Source of the DNA: Pseudomaricurvus alcaniphilus
GTDB lineage: Bacteria > Pseudomonadota > Gammaproteobacteria > Pseudomonadales > Cellvibrionaceae
Length of the DNA stretch: 64,000 nt
NCBI RefSeq assembly: GCF_011440395.1
Contig: NZ_JAAOIX010000006.1
Span: 186,001 to 250,000 of the forward strand
Direction of reading: 5' to 3'
The notes below the pieces were generated by a model. It saw only the letters and a list, made by a program, of their open reading frames with translations, was not told the origin of the DNA and searched no databases. Numbering within the stretch: the stretch's first letter is position 1; each line of letters starts with the position of its first letter. Positions 1-10,110 of the stretch are shown here, in pieces. Made by a program: the position numbers and the translations under genes.

Positions 1-189
1 GTGCAGTATTTGTGCGAGCAAGGTTTGGTGGAGAGGCGCCAGCTGGCGGATGGCTCCACCATTTATCTTTCCGCAGCGGGGAACTCCGACGGGGAAAATA
101 TCCCACCAGAGGAGGGCGTTTCCGGTCCGGAACTTTCTGCAGATGCAAGCCGCAAAGGTAAAAGCAGGTGCAACAAGCTGAAAAAGTAA
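1..189 (+). CDS. C-terminal part of a protein with a winged-helix-like end (partial)
   Basis: The reading frame is open from the first base, so the window probably cuts into a longer gene. The visible 62 residues begin with a stretch (CEQGLVERRQLADGSTIYLS) that reads like the recognition helix and wing of a winged-helix DNA-binding domain. A Ser/Lys-rich tail follows, ending in KLKK. It lies just upstream of the injection-system genes on the same strand and could be their regulator or simply the previous gene. The winged-helix reading is inference from pattern alone. Confidence 0.45.
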   Translation: MQYLCEQGLVERRQLADGSTIYLSAAGNSDGENIPPEEGVSGPELSADASRKGKSRCNKLKK

Positions 190-270
190 AAAAGAGAAAG
201 TGTAGATAGAGAGAAGCTGTAGTTAGAGAAAAAATGTAGTAAGAGAAAGCCAGGCTAAGGAAAGACGAAA

Positions 271-330
271 CTAAAAAGCAACGCTAAAGAAAGCAACGCT
301 AAAGAAAGTAACGCTAAAGAAAGCAACGCA
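271..330 (+). repeat. Four tandem 15-bp units upstream of the Pvc16-like gene
   Basis: Four head-to-tail copies of a unit close to AAAGAAAGCAACGCT; the first and last copies are slightly degenerate. The block lies in the gap between the first gene and the gene at 343. Read in the frame of the upstream gene, the units encode Lys-Glu-Ser-Asn-Ala and run to a stop directly before the next ATG. In-frame stops at 187, 220 and 256 separate the repeats from the annotated protein. They may be a decayed Lys-rich tail or a non-coding spacer. Confidence 0.8.
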
Positions 331-342
331 AGCGGAGATTAA

Positions 343-936
343 ATGGCGGACCATTCAAGTATAGCGGCAGTGAGCAGCAGCCTCGTGCGCTACTTTGACT
401 ACTGCTTCCGGGAGCGGCAGCCCATCAACAGCCGTACCACTGCGGTGCGGTTGGCGCGCACCGAAGACCTGGATACCGAAGTTTCACAACTGATTCAGGC
501 GCCTTGCCTGGCGGTATTTTTGTATCGGGTGGACTTCAACAAGACCATGCGCGCAGCCTGGTCGGCGCTGGCGTCAAATCGCGGTGAATCGCACCTGCCA
601 CTGGACCTGCATTACCTGATTATCGCTTTTGGTGAAAACGCCGATCACGAACACCGCATTATTGGCCGCGCCATGCAGTGTATGGAAAACCGGCCGATTT
701 TATCGGGCCCCATGCTCGACCCGATTACCAACTGGGCCAGTAACGAATCCATCCAGGTGTGTTTGGAAGACCTGTCCACGGAAGACGTGATGCGCACCTT
801 CGACTCACTGCCGCTGGATTACAAGCTGAGCATTCCCTACGTCGCCCGCATCGCCGTAATCAGCGATCGCCTGCAACAGGAGCCGCCGGTGACTCACACT
901 TCCGTCGGCGCGCGCCCAACCACGGTGGGCGCCTAA
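343..936 (+). CDS. Pvc16/Afp16-like tail terminator (DUF4255)
   Basis: This 197-residue protein matches the DUF4255/Pvc16 N-terminal family. In PVC and Afp particles that family caps the end of the tube and sheath and fixes particle length. Family-like features are the N-terminal SSIAAVSSSLVRYFD helix, the central LPLDLHYLIIAFGEN strand and HRIIGRAMQCMENRPIL around residues 108–124. GGAG lies 5 bp before the ATG. It opens the injection-system cluster, with the next gene only 3 bp downstream, so translation is probably coupled. Confidence 0.88.
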   Translation: MADHSSIAAVSSSLVRYFDYCFRERQPINSRTTAVRLARTEDLDTEVSQLIQAPCLAVFLYRVDFNKTMRAAWSALASNRGESHLPLDLHYLIIAFGENADHEHRIIGRAMQCMENRPILSGPMLDPITNWASNESIQVCLEDLSTEDVMRTFDSLPLDYKLSIPYVARIAVISDRLQQEPPVTHTSVGARPTTVGA

Positions 937-939
937 GCT

Positions 940-1806
940 ATGAACGGCAGCGCCGAGTCCTACAGCTTTCAAAGCCAGCGCCTGGCGCTGGGGGTGAGCT
1001 TTGTCGACCTCCTGCGCAACGCTGAACCGCGCCATCCCCTGCGGGTCGAGATCGAACGCCAGCTGCCCCATATCACGCCGCTGCCGCGCAACCAGTACCG
1101 CTTCCTGCAAGAGGCCAACCAGTTGCCGGTGGCCCTGAGCCGGCACGACTCCGGTCGCTATTCACTGCTCTACCACGCCGGTATCCGGCCCACGGTAACC
1201 CTGCGTATTTACGATCCCGCCCTGACCTTTGTACCGCGCCGGATCCAGGTGCCGCTGCTAAGCCTGGCCCAGGTGTTGGCCATCGAAGCGGCGGAAGCGG
1301 TGGATTACTTTGCCTCCCGCAGTCGCCAGATCACGCTCTTTCCCAATGCCAATTACCATTTGAGCGGTGGTGAAACCGGCTTGCGCGGCCGGGTGCTGCG
1401 CAACGGCGCCGTTATGCGTTGGGCCTATGTGGAGGCGCGCTCGCTGGCAACCAACGCGGTGATCACCCGCGCCCGCGCCAACCAGCACGGCGAATTCCTG
1501 CTGCTGTTACCGCCTCACGCCGCTCCCGCCAGTGACCTCAGTAGCACGGTGGCGGTGCGGGTCAATATCGTCGGGCCCGCGGCAGTGCCGGTACCAGCTG
1601 CCCCGGCGCTGGCGGAACAGGACCCGCTCTGGGATCTACCGCTGGAGATCCTGCCGCCGCCGGCGGCGCTGGATACCGTGGCCACGGGTGAAACCCCGCC
1701 GCTGGGGTTCCTGACCGCGCTGAGTGCGGTGCGCACGGTCAATTTCGTCATTAGCCGTATCCTCACCGGTCGTGAGGTAAATGATTTTGAGTTTGTTTTT
1801 CCGTGA
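940..1806 (+). CDS. Unknown eCIS-associated protein with a carboxypeptidase-regulatory-like domain
   Basis: This 288-residue protein has no confident family assignment. Residues 1–125 look like a compact beta-rich domain. Residues about 135–190 (SGGETGLRGRVLRNGAVMRWAYVEA and the following GEFLLLLPP) resemble a carboxypeptidase-regulatory or Ig-like fold, which often acts as an adhesion or spacer module. The start has no strong Shine-Dalgarno but lies 3 bp behind the terminator gene, suggesting coupling. A role as a structural accessory of the particle is inferred from position only. Confidence 0.7.
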   Translation: MNGSAESYSFQSQRLALGVSFVDLLRNAEPRHPLRVEIERQLPHITPLPRNQYRFLQEANQLPVALSRHDSGRYSLLYHAGIRPTVTLRIYDPALTFVPRRIQVPLLSLAQVLAIEAAEAVDYFASRSRQITLFPNANYHLSGGETGLRGRVLRNGAVMRWAYVEARSLATNAVITRARANQHGEFLLLLPPHAAPASDLSSTVAVRVNIVGPAAVPVPAAPALAEQDPLWDLPLEILPPPAALDTVATGETPPLGFLTALSAVRTVNFVISRILTGREVNDFEFVFP

Positions 1807-1840
1807 TCGCGGGTGCGTTAGGCCGCAACTCGGATTTGTT

Positions 1841-1874
1841 CAGGGCACAGCCAGCTGCTGTGTCGCCGGCCCTG
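1841..1874. other. Imperfect hairpin in the leader of sheath gene 1
   Basis: CAGGGC at 1841–1846 pairs with GCCCTG at 1869–1874, and ACAG at 1847–1850 pairs with CTGT at 1858–1861. The structure lies in the 111-bp gap before the first sheath gene and lacks a T-run, so it is not a classical terminator. It could affect mRNA processing or stability ahead of a highly expressed gene. The evidence is pairing alone. A strong AAGGAGAT ribosome-binding site follows at 1902–1909. Confidence 0.35.
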
Positions 1875-1917
1875 GTGTGCCAAGGCCATGACTGTTAACC
1901 GAAGGAGATAGGTCATC

Positions 1918-3807
<1,890 letters not shown>

Positions 3808-3898
3808 GGGCGGCTGGAGATGAAGGTAAAAACAGTATTCGCAATGAATCCATGTTTTTTCCTTCCTGCGGCTGGCAGGGGCTTGAAGCCAAGGGTGT

Positions 3899-3986
3899 GG
3901 CACTCAACTCGGCGGCCGTCTCCAGCATGGATGCTGGAGTCGAGCCTACATGGATGTATTCACGGCGTGCCGCTGAGTTGAGTGCC
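3899..3986. repeat. Hairpin repeat copy 1 (between sheath 1 and tube 1)
   Basis: Outer arms 3899–3915 and 3970–3986 are complementary at 16 of 17 positions. An inner hairpin pairs 3920–3928 with 3931–3939 perfectly. Between the inner stem and the right arm lies a 28-nt core (3942–3969) containing GAGCCTACA and TTCACGGCG, which recurs in three other places in the window. The element fills most of the 240-bp gap. It may act as an mRNA stabiliser or processing element, or may be a REP/MITE-like mobile element; the function is not shown. Confidence 0.88.
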
Positions 3987-4047
3987 GCACCCATGGCCTG
4001 CGACAAACGACCGACACTAGCGATTTGATAACGGAGCGAAAAAAGCG

Positions 4048-4497
4048 ATGGCAACCTACAGAGATAATCCCTACGGCGCGTTCAACTTTCTCGTTAACCT
4101 CGGCGACAGCACCGAATCGGAAACCGTCGGCGGCTTTTCCGACGTCAGCGGCCTCGGGGTGGACTTGTCCTACTCCGAATACCGCAACGGCAACGAAAAA
4201 TTCAACACCGTGCGCAAAGTCGCCAACACCTACAAAAACGACGACATCACACTTAAACGCGGCCTCGTCGGCAGCCTGACCCTGTTTGAATGGCTGAAAA
4301 ACGTCGCCGATGGCGCCCACGAACCACGCCTGGTCACCATCACCATGCTCGACGAAGCGCGCAACCCGGTGGCCTCCTGGGAACTGCGCAACGCCCAGCC
4401 GAAAAAGTGGACCGGGCCCACCCTCGCCGCCAAAGGCGGTGGCGAAGTGGCGATGGAAGAACTGAGCCTGGTCTGCGAAGACTGCACCTACAAGTAG
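4048..4497 (+). CDS. Inner tube protein 1 (Pvc1/Afp1-like, gp19 family)
   Basis: At 149 residues it has the usual size of phage-like tube proteins, whose hexamers stack to form the rigid inner tube. Typical features are NPYGAFNFLVNLGD near the N-terminus, VGGFSDVSGLGVDLSYSEYR at about 27–46, ITLKRGLVGS at about 68–77 and a C-terminal end with EVAMEELSLVCE. GGAG lies about 11 bp before the ATG. Sheath gene 2 follows after 21 bp. The assignment rests on family motifs and the sheath–tube context. Confidence 0.94.
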   Translation: MATYRDNPYGAFNFLVNLGDSTESETVGGFSDVSGLGVDLSYSEYRNGNEKFNTVRKVANTYKNDDITLKRGLVGSLTLFEWLKNVADGAHEPRLVTITMLDEARNPVASWELRNAQPKKWTGPTLAAKGGGEVAMEELSLVCEDCTYK

Positions 4498-4518
4498 GCC
4501 GGGAACAAGGGTTAAATC

Positions 4519-6555
4519 ATGGCCTACGGTGGTATTACCGGCATTGCCCTGGGCGCGCCCAATGTCTATCGCGCGCCGGACCTGCGCCAGCGCTTGCTCA
4601 ATCCGGCGCGCATGGACGTCTGTGCCTTCGTTGGGGTGGCACCCCGCGGCCCTTGCCGGGTGCCAATTGAGCCGGACGCCTGCGTCCCCGGTCGGGTCTA
4701 CCTGGAAGCCAGCCGCCCGCGGCAGCGCTCGGTGGCGGTAGCGGTGGAAAGCTGGACCGACTACCAGCGCCTCTACGGCGGCTTTGAAGGCCCCGGCCGC
4801 TTGCCCTACGCCGTGGCCAGCTTCTTCGAGCAGGGCGGGCGCCGGGCCTACATCGCCCGCATTGTCCACCACTACGGCAACAGCGACGACCTCGCCGCTT
4901 GTGCCCGGGCGATACTGCCCGACTTTATCTCCTCCGCCGCAATACCGGCACTGGAGGCCAAGAGCGAGGGCAGTTGGGGCAACGGCCTGCGTGCGGCCGT
5001 GGGTTACAGCAGCACGCCGCTGGCCATCAGCAGCGCCTCCTCCAGCAGCGAATTGATCGTCGATATCGAGGCCGATGTGCCGCTGGGCAGCCTGTTGCGC
5101 CTCACCGTGATGATCGCTGGCAGCCCCCAGTACGAATTGCGTTTTGTGGTGCAGCAGGGCCGCCGCGGCAACGCCACCGGGAGCCAGACCGAACGCTACC
5201 TGCGCTTTGACAGCGCGCTCACAGCAGCGCCGGTGCTGGCGGAAATCATCGAGGCGGACATCCTGCTGGAAGACGGCCGCGGCCTGCGCGAGCGCTTCAA
5301 TCGGCTCGGCTTGAGCAGTGAACACCCGCGCTGGTTGGCGGCGGTGTTGTACCGCGAATCGGAGCTGGTCAACCCGGTGGACGGCTGGCTCGAAAGCACC
5401 TTGTGGCCGACCGACAGCCACGCCATGCCCCGCGACCCGGTCAAGCGCCTGGTCGACATCCCCATCCAGTTTGAAGGTGGGGTCGATCGCTACCAGGACA
5501 TCCACGTAGACGACTTTTTCGATTCCGGCTGGGTACTGGGCGATCCGCGACCGGGCGCCGGCATTCACGCCCTGACCCATCTGCGCGACCTGTCGCAATT
5601 GGTGGTGCCGGATTTGTACGTGCCGGAAGCGCTGCCGGAAAACCTGCCGGACTTCACCCCGGTATCGGTGGCCGGGGCCGAGTTTGCCACCTGTGTGGAC
5701 ATCGATACCCCGGCGCAAACTTTTACCCAATTGGCGGCAAGCCTGCCCGGTCTGGCGCTGGATCCGAGCCTGCCCGCGGATTTGAAAATCATCATCGAGC
5801 TGCAACAAAAAGTGGTGCGGCTGGCGGAAATATTGCGCGAGTTTATCGTCCTGCTGGACGTGCCCCCGGGCCTGAGCCAGGCCGCCATCGCCAATTGGCG
5901 CATGCAATTCAACAGCGCCTTTGCCGCCGCTTACTATCCCTGGCTGCTGCAGAACAACCTGCAGGACCAGCGTGCCGGCCTGATCCTGTTGAACCCGTCC
6001 GCGGCGGCGGCGGGCATCATTGCCCGGCAAGAGCTGAAGTTCGGCGTGCCCCACGGCCCGGCCAATGTGGTGGCCAACAACATCGTCAAGGTGGACGAAA
6101 CCATCTCACCGGCTCGGCACGACCAGCTGCACCCGCTGGGCATCAATATCTACCTGCAGCAACCGCTGGGGGTCTGGCTCAGCGCCGCGCGCACCCTCAG
6201 CCTCGACCCCGCCTACAGGCAACTGTCAGTGCGGCGCCTGATGACCATGCTGCGCCGCACCCTCGAACAGCAAATGCAATGGCTGGTGTTCGAACCCAAC
6301 CACCCAGACCTGTGGGCGGAAGTGCGGCATATGCTCAACAACTTATTACGCGGCTTGTTCCGCCAGGGTGCCTTTAAAGGCCGCAGCGCCGAGGAGGCTT
6401 ATTTTGTGCGCTGCGACGCCAGCCTCAATACCCAACAGGTATTGGATGCCGGCCAACTGATCGTCGAGATCGGCGTCGCCCCCACCGAACCGCTGGAGTT
6501 TATCGTCGTGCGTTTGACCCGCGGCAGCGATGGCACACTGGGTCTAGAGGAATAG
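4519..6555 (+). CDS. Contractile sheath protein 2 (Pvc3/4-like paralog)
   Basis: This second sheath subunit of 678 residues keeps the conserved C-terminal core: SVRRLMTMLRRTLEQQMQWLVFEPNHPDLWAEV begins near residue 570, and the end is AYFVRCDASLN…APTEPLEFIVVRL. Its N-terminus (GAPNVYRAPD) lacks the PGVFVEEV signature of sheath 1. Its middle domain is unrelated and about 50 residues longer overall. In PVC and Afp, second sheath proteins contact the baseplate end of the sheath; a similar role is inferred here. It sits between the two tube genes. Confidence 0.93.
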   Translation: MAYGGITGIALGAPNVYRAPDLRQRLLNPARMDVCAFVGVAPRGPCRVPIEPDACVPGRVYLEASRPRQRSVAVAVESWTDYQRLYGGFEGPGRLPYAVASFFEQGGRRAYIARIVHHYGNSDDLAACARAILPDFISSAAIPALEAKSEGSWGNGLRAAVGYSSTPLAISSASSSSELIVDIEADVPLGSLLRLTVMIAGSPQYELRFVVQQGRRGNATGSQTERYLRFDSALTAAPVLAEIIEADILLEDGRGLRERFNRLGLSSEHPRWLAAVLYRESELVNPVDGWLESTLWPTDSHAMPRDPVKRLVDIPIQFEGGVDRYQDIHVDDFFDSGWVLGDPRPGAGIHALTHLRDLSQLVVPDLYVPEALPENLPDFTPVSVAGAEFATCVDIDTPAQTFTQLAASLPGLALDPSLPADLKIIIELQQKVVRLAEILREFIVLLDVPPGLSQAAIANWRMQFNSAFAAAYYPWLLQNNLQDQRAGLILLNPSAAAAGIIARQELKFGVPHGPANVVANNIVKVDETISPARHDQLHPLGINIYLQQPLGVWLSAARTLSLDPAYRQLSVRRLMTMLRRTLEQQMQWLVFEPNHPDLWAEVRHMLNNLLRGLFRQGAFKGRSAEEAYFVRCDASLNTQQVLDAGQLIVEIGVAPTEPLEFIVVRLTRGSDGTLGLEE

Positions 6556-6621
6556 GGTTTAGAGGAATAGTTTGTGAAAAAAAGGTTTTTTAGTGGGCTA
6601 GTGGCGAAGATGCTCGAGAGA

Positions 6622-6725
6622 GTGAGTTTGGTACTTGAATCGGCGGCCGTCTGCGGCATGGATGCCGCAGTCGAGCCTACATGGACGTATTCACGGCGTG
6701 CCGCGGAGGCAAGTACCAAACTCAC
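6622..6725. repeat. Hairpin repeat copy 2 (between sheath 2 and tube 2)
   Basis: Outer arms 6622–6637 and 6710–6725 are perfectly complementary over 16 bp but unrelated in sequence to the arms of copy 1. The inner stem 6651–6659 with 6662–6670 is also perfect and also different from copy 1. The 28-nt core at 6673–6700 differs from copy 1 at one base. The element occupies most of the 246-bp gap before tube 2. Confidence 0.9.
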
Positions 6726-6801
6726 GCTCATACGGCGGCCTGACTGTTATTGATTTTGTCGTTGAAAGTGTTTGTTAAATCTTATTTGGAGAAATAACTC
6801 A

Positions 6802-7326
6802 ATGGCTGAAACCGATCGTCTCCTGAGCACCTTTCAATTTAGCGTCAAGTTGCGTAAGTCGGCGCAGATTGCCGCGGGTGGCAACCTGGACGATATCGCC
6901 GTCAGTGACAGCGGCCAGGAGGCATTGGGTGATGGCGGTTTCCAGGAGTGTTCGGGGCTGGAAGTGAGCATGGACGTACAGGACTACAACGAGGGCGGCC
7001 GTAACGACGGCGTCATTCGCCGGGTGGGGCGAGCCAAATACAGCAACATAGTTTTAAAGCGCGGCATGTTTTTCAGCGTCGGCAGCGGTGTGCAACGAGA
7101 GCTGTGGGAGTGGTTGCAAAACATCGTCGCCGGCCGTCGCCCGGTGGCGCGCTATGACGGCATTATCGAAGTCAAAAGCCGCAGCCGCGACACCGTCGCC
7201 ACCTGGGTATTTGAACGGGGCCTGCCACTAAAAATCAGCGGCCCGCAACTGAACGCCAAGACCGGCGATATCGCCATTGAAGAAATACATATCGCCCCGG
7301 AAACCCTGCGACTGGTGACAAACTGA
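6802..7326 (+). CDS. Inner tube protein 2 (Pvc5/Afp5-like, gp19 family)
   Basis: This second tube-family protein has 174 residues. The ATG at 6802 is preferred over an upstream TTG because GGAG lies about 10 bp before it. It shares the tube pattern FQECSGLEVSMDVQDYNEGG, IVLKRGMF and the C-terminal IAIEEIHIAPE. It also has an extra N-terminal loop (residues about 15–45). In PVC/Afp the second tube protein adapts the tube to the baseplate hub, and the same role is inferred. Its stop overlaps the next ATG by one base. Confidence 0.92.
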   Translation: MAETDRLLSTFQFSVKLRKSAQIAAGGNLDDIAVSDSGQEALGDGGFQECSGLEVSMDVQDYNEGGRNDGVIRRVGRAKYSNIVLKRGMFFSVGSGVQRELWEWLQNIVAGRRPVARYDGIIEVKSRSRDTVATWVFERGLPLKISGPQLNAKTGDIAIEEIHIAPETLRLVTN

Positions 7327-8810
7327 TGGCCGAACTGCAGAAAGCGCTATTACAGGAAGTGGAAGCCAACGAGAACCAGAACCCCATTGGCGCTCCGGTA
7401 CCGGTGCAATTCAACCCCACCTCCCTGCAACTGAAACTCAGCAACCAGTCCGACGGTGGCCGCTCCCGCGGGCGCCAGCGCCGGCAAAATAACGGCCAGA
7501 GTTCCACCGTCCTGTCCATGGAACTGATCTTCGACACCGCCGACGAAGGCACCGATACCGCTCCGGTGTCGGTACGCACCAAAACCCGGGACGTGGAGCG
7601 GTTTGTGTTGCCCAAGGAAGACGGCGGCGAGACACCGCCGCGGCTGCAATTCCAGTGGGACAAATTGATTATCGCCGGCATTGTCGAAAACCTGAATATT
7701 GATTTCGATCACTTCGCCGAAAACGGTGCCCCCCTGCGGGCCAAAGTCCGCCTCTCCATCAAAGAGCAGGAACCCAAATACACCGCCAGCAAGGAAGACA
7801 AGGGCTCCGCCGCGGCCACGGCACCGGGGGCGAATAATACCGCCACCAACCCCGGCGGTGGCACCAACCAGCCCGGTGGCAGCAAGAAATCCAGCGACCG
7901 CTCGGCGGCGGCCCTGGACGGTGAAACTGCGCCGGATTTTCTCGCTCGCCAGGGGCTGGACCCCGCCGCCTGGCGCGGCCTCGATATCGACCTCAGCGCC
8001 GGCCTGAGTCTGCAAGCCGGGATTGAAGTGGGCTTTAGCGCCGGCCTCAATGTCAGTGCCGGGGTGGGTGTGGCGCTGGGGGTGCAGGCCAGTGCCGGTG
8101 TCTCGCTGGAGGCTTCGCTGGGATTGACCGCCGCGGCCAGTCTCGGCGCTCATTCTGCTACCGGCGTTAGCAGCGGAGTGAGCACAGGGGCCGGCAGCGG
8201 GGCCAGTGCACTCACCAGCGCCAGTAAAAAAGTGAACGGCGACAGTGCCGGCCAGGCTCTGTCTGCCACCGGCGGGGTGCAGGCCGCCATCACTACAGTG
8301 AAGATGCAGCAGGTGGGCAATGCCGCGGCCGCCAGCCAAAGCGCCTTTGGTTTGGCCGCCAGCAGCAGCGCGACCGGGGCCGGCGGCGGGGCCAAAAAAA
8401 CATCCTCCGCGGCGTCCTCCGGCAGCAGCAAGTCTGGCAGCAACAGGGGCGGCAGTAGCGGCAGTGCCGGGGCCAGTGGCGGTTCAGTGACTGCTGGCGG
8501 GGCGCCGTCGTCCGGTTTGCAATTACCGGCCCTGGACCAGCGCGCCACCAGTTACGGTTTTGGGGTGCCGCTGCGCCCCACCTACGCCAGTGCACTTACC
8601 CAGAGCAGCATCAGCCTCTGCACCCGGGAGAGCAGCCAAACCCGGCGCGCCGACGGCGGCCCCAGGTTTGCGCAGCAAAAGACCACGCCGCCCTGGATCG
8701 CCTTGCCGCAGCGCCACTCTGGCCGCCAGTTAGCGGACAGCAGCGAACGCAACAAGAACCGCCATCCCTGTGATTACCGTTATCACCCGTGCGACTGTAA
8801 AGGGGATTAA
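7326..8810 (+). CDS. Pvc7/Afp7-like tube–hub adaptor (CIS_tube domain) with a long Gly/Ala/Ser tail
   Basis: Residues 1–155 carry the CIS_tube domain of Pvc7-type proteins, with features such as GAPVPVQFNPTSLQLKL, a central LIFDTADEG and QFQWDKLIIAGIVENLNIDFDHF. No LysM domain is recognisable. Residues about 215–395 form a low-complexity Gly/Ala/Ser stretch with alternating hydrophobic residues, which could be beta-structured or disordered. A conserved-looking YGFGVPLRP follows near residue 415. The protein ends in HPCD…HPCDCKGD, a Cys/His cluster that could bind metal. The start overlaps the previous stop (TGATG). Confidence 0.82.
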   Translation: MAELQKALLQEVEANENQNPIGAPVPVQFNPTSLQLKLSNQSDGGRSRGRQRRQNNGQSSTVLSMELIFDTADEGTDTAPVSVRTKTRDVERFVLPKEDGGETPPRLQFQWDKLIIAGIVENLNIDFDHFAENGAPLRAKVRLSIKEQEPKYTASKEDKGSAAATAPGANNTATNPGGGTNQPGGSKKSSDRSAAALDGETAPDFLARQGLDPAAWRGLDIDLSAGLSLQAGIEVGFSAGLNVSAGVGVALGVQASAGVSLEASLGLTAAASLGAHSATGVSSGVSTGAGSGASALTSASKKVNGDSAGQALSATGGVQAAITTVKMQQVGNAAAASQSAFGLAASSSATGAGGGAKKTSSAASSGSSKSGSNRGGSSGSAGASGGSVTAGGAPSSGLQLPALDQRATSYGFGVPLRPTYASALTQSSISLCTRESSQTRRADGGPRFAQQKTTPPWIALPQRHSGRQLADSSERNKNRHPCDYRYHPCDCKGD

Positions 8811-8832
8811 GCACTAAAAATGGAGATTGAGC

Positions 8833-9003
8833 GTGCCCGTACACATTGAACACATCGTCACTGATGTTACCACCCAGGCGGAAGAGAGTGAGGACGGCTC
8901 ACCCGCCGATCCGCGCTTTCGCGAGCAGCTGAATATCGAAGCGGCGCTGAAACGGGTCGAGCGTTTGCGCCGGCGTTTGAGTGCGGAGTCACTGGATGAA
9001 TGA
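8833..9003 (+). CDS. Small DUF5908/Pvc6-like protein
   Basis: This 56-residue frame starts with GTG: MPVHIEHIVTDVTTQ, then an acidic stretch, then a helix rich in Arg and Leu ending in LSAESLDE. PVC/Afp-type loci carry a small protein of this size and N-terminal pattern (DUF5908, Pvc6) next to the spike gene. It lies 22 bp after the adaptor gene, and its end overlaps the start of the gpD-like gene by 8 bp. GGAG lies about 8 bp upstream of the GTG. Size, position and overlap argue that it is real. Confidence 0.72.
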   Translation: MPVHIEHIVTDVTTQAEESEDGSPADPRFREQLNIEAALKRVERLRRRLSAESLDE

Positions 9004-10075
9004 GCCGCTGTTTGTCAGTAGCAGTCCGGTTTTCAGCGTCGACGGCGAGGACCGCGGCGAACTGGCCCGCGACCTGGTGTTCCTGCAGGTGGAGGAATCA
9101 GTGAGCGGTTTGAAAAATCTGCAGGCGCGTTTTGTCGCCATCGGCGCGCGGGGCAGGGGTGAGAGAGAAGAGTTGTTGTATATGGACGGTGAGATCCTGG
9201 ATTTTGGCAAGGCCTTGCAAGTGGCCATCGGTCCGCTCAGTAACCAGCGCACCATTTTTGACGGCCACATCACCGCCCTGGAAATCCATTTTGAAGAGGC
9301 CCAGGAACCGGAGCTGTGTGTCTACGCCGAGGACCGGCTGATGGATTTACGCATGACCCGTCGCATTCGCACCTACGAAGAGATGAGTGACGCCGACATC
9401 GCCAGCGCCATCGCCAGTGAGCACGGCATGACCCCGGAGGTCGATGTCAGCGGTCCCACTCACGACCGTATCCAGCAGCTCAATATGAGCGACCTGGCGT
9501 TTTTGCGCGAGCGCGCGCGGCTGCTGCAGGCGGAAGTCTGGGCCGACGGTGACACCCTCCATTTCAAGACCCGGGACCGGCGCCAGGCCGCGGCGCAAAC
9601 CCTGGTGCGCGGCAACGAGATTATCACCCTCAGCGCCTGTGCCGACCTCGCCCACCAGCGCACCCAAGTGCACGTCAGCGGCTACGACGCCAATCGCCGC
9701 GAGGTGATCGACGAGTCCGTGGGGGAGGAGGCCATCCAGGCCGAGATCACCTCCGGGCGCAGTGGCCCGGCGGTATTGCAACAGGCGTTTGGCGAGCGCA
9801 TCGAGCGCCGACTGCGGGAGACACCGCTGGAGTCGAGCGAAGCCAGCGAGTGGGCGCGGGCGGAGATGCTGCGCCGCGCCCGCCAGTTCGTGGTGATCAA
9901 TGGCATCACCAGTGGCAGCCCGGATATGACCGTGGGCAGTGCGCTGACCCTGGAGCGGGTAGGGCCGGTGTTTGAGGGCGAGGGTTATTACGTCACCCAC
10001 CTCAAGCACACCTTCGATTTGGCCCAGGGGCACCGCACCCATTTCGAGGCGGAGCGCGCCACAGTAGGAGATTAA
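8996..10075 (+). CDS. gpD-like spike hub protein (N-terminal half of Pvc8/VgrG)
   Basis: This 359-residue protein starts at ATG 8996, inside the end of the small upstream gene. It matches the phage late-control gpD/VgrG hub family, with DGHITALEIHFEEAQEPELCVYAEDRLMDLRMTRR-type strands around residues 85–125 and an ISDADIA-like segment (EMSDADIASAIASEHGM). In Afp/PVC this hub is fused to the gpV needle. Here the needle is a separate gene about 200 bp downstream, so the VgrG-like spike is split into two polypeptides. Confidence 0.9.
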   Translation: MNEPLFVSSSPVFSVDGEDRGELARDLVFLQVEESVSGLKNLQARFVAIGARGRGEREELLYMDGEILDFGKALQVAIGPLSNQRTIFDGHITALEIHFEEAQEPELCVYAEDRLMDLRMTRRIRTYEEMSDADIASAIASEHGMTPEVDVSGPTHDRIQQLNMSDLAFLRERARLLQAEVWADGDTLHFKTRDRRQAAAQTLVRGNEIITLSACADLAHQRTQVHVSGYDANRREVIDESVGEEAIQAEITSGRSGPAVLQQAFGERIERRLRETPLESSEASEWARAEMLRRARQFVVINGITSGSPDMTVGSALTLERVGPVFEGEGYYVTHLKHTFDLAQGHRTHFEAERATVGD

Positions 10076-10110
10076 TGGCGATGGAATTCAGGTGGCAAGA
10101 AGGTGGTTAT

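Noticed and set aside
271-330. CRISPR array at the short repeat blocks (also 37333–37395 and 39271–39332)
   Set aside because: The units are 9–24 bp, directly adjacent without unique spacers, and no cas genes are near.
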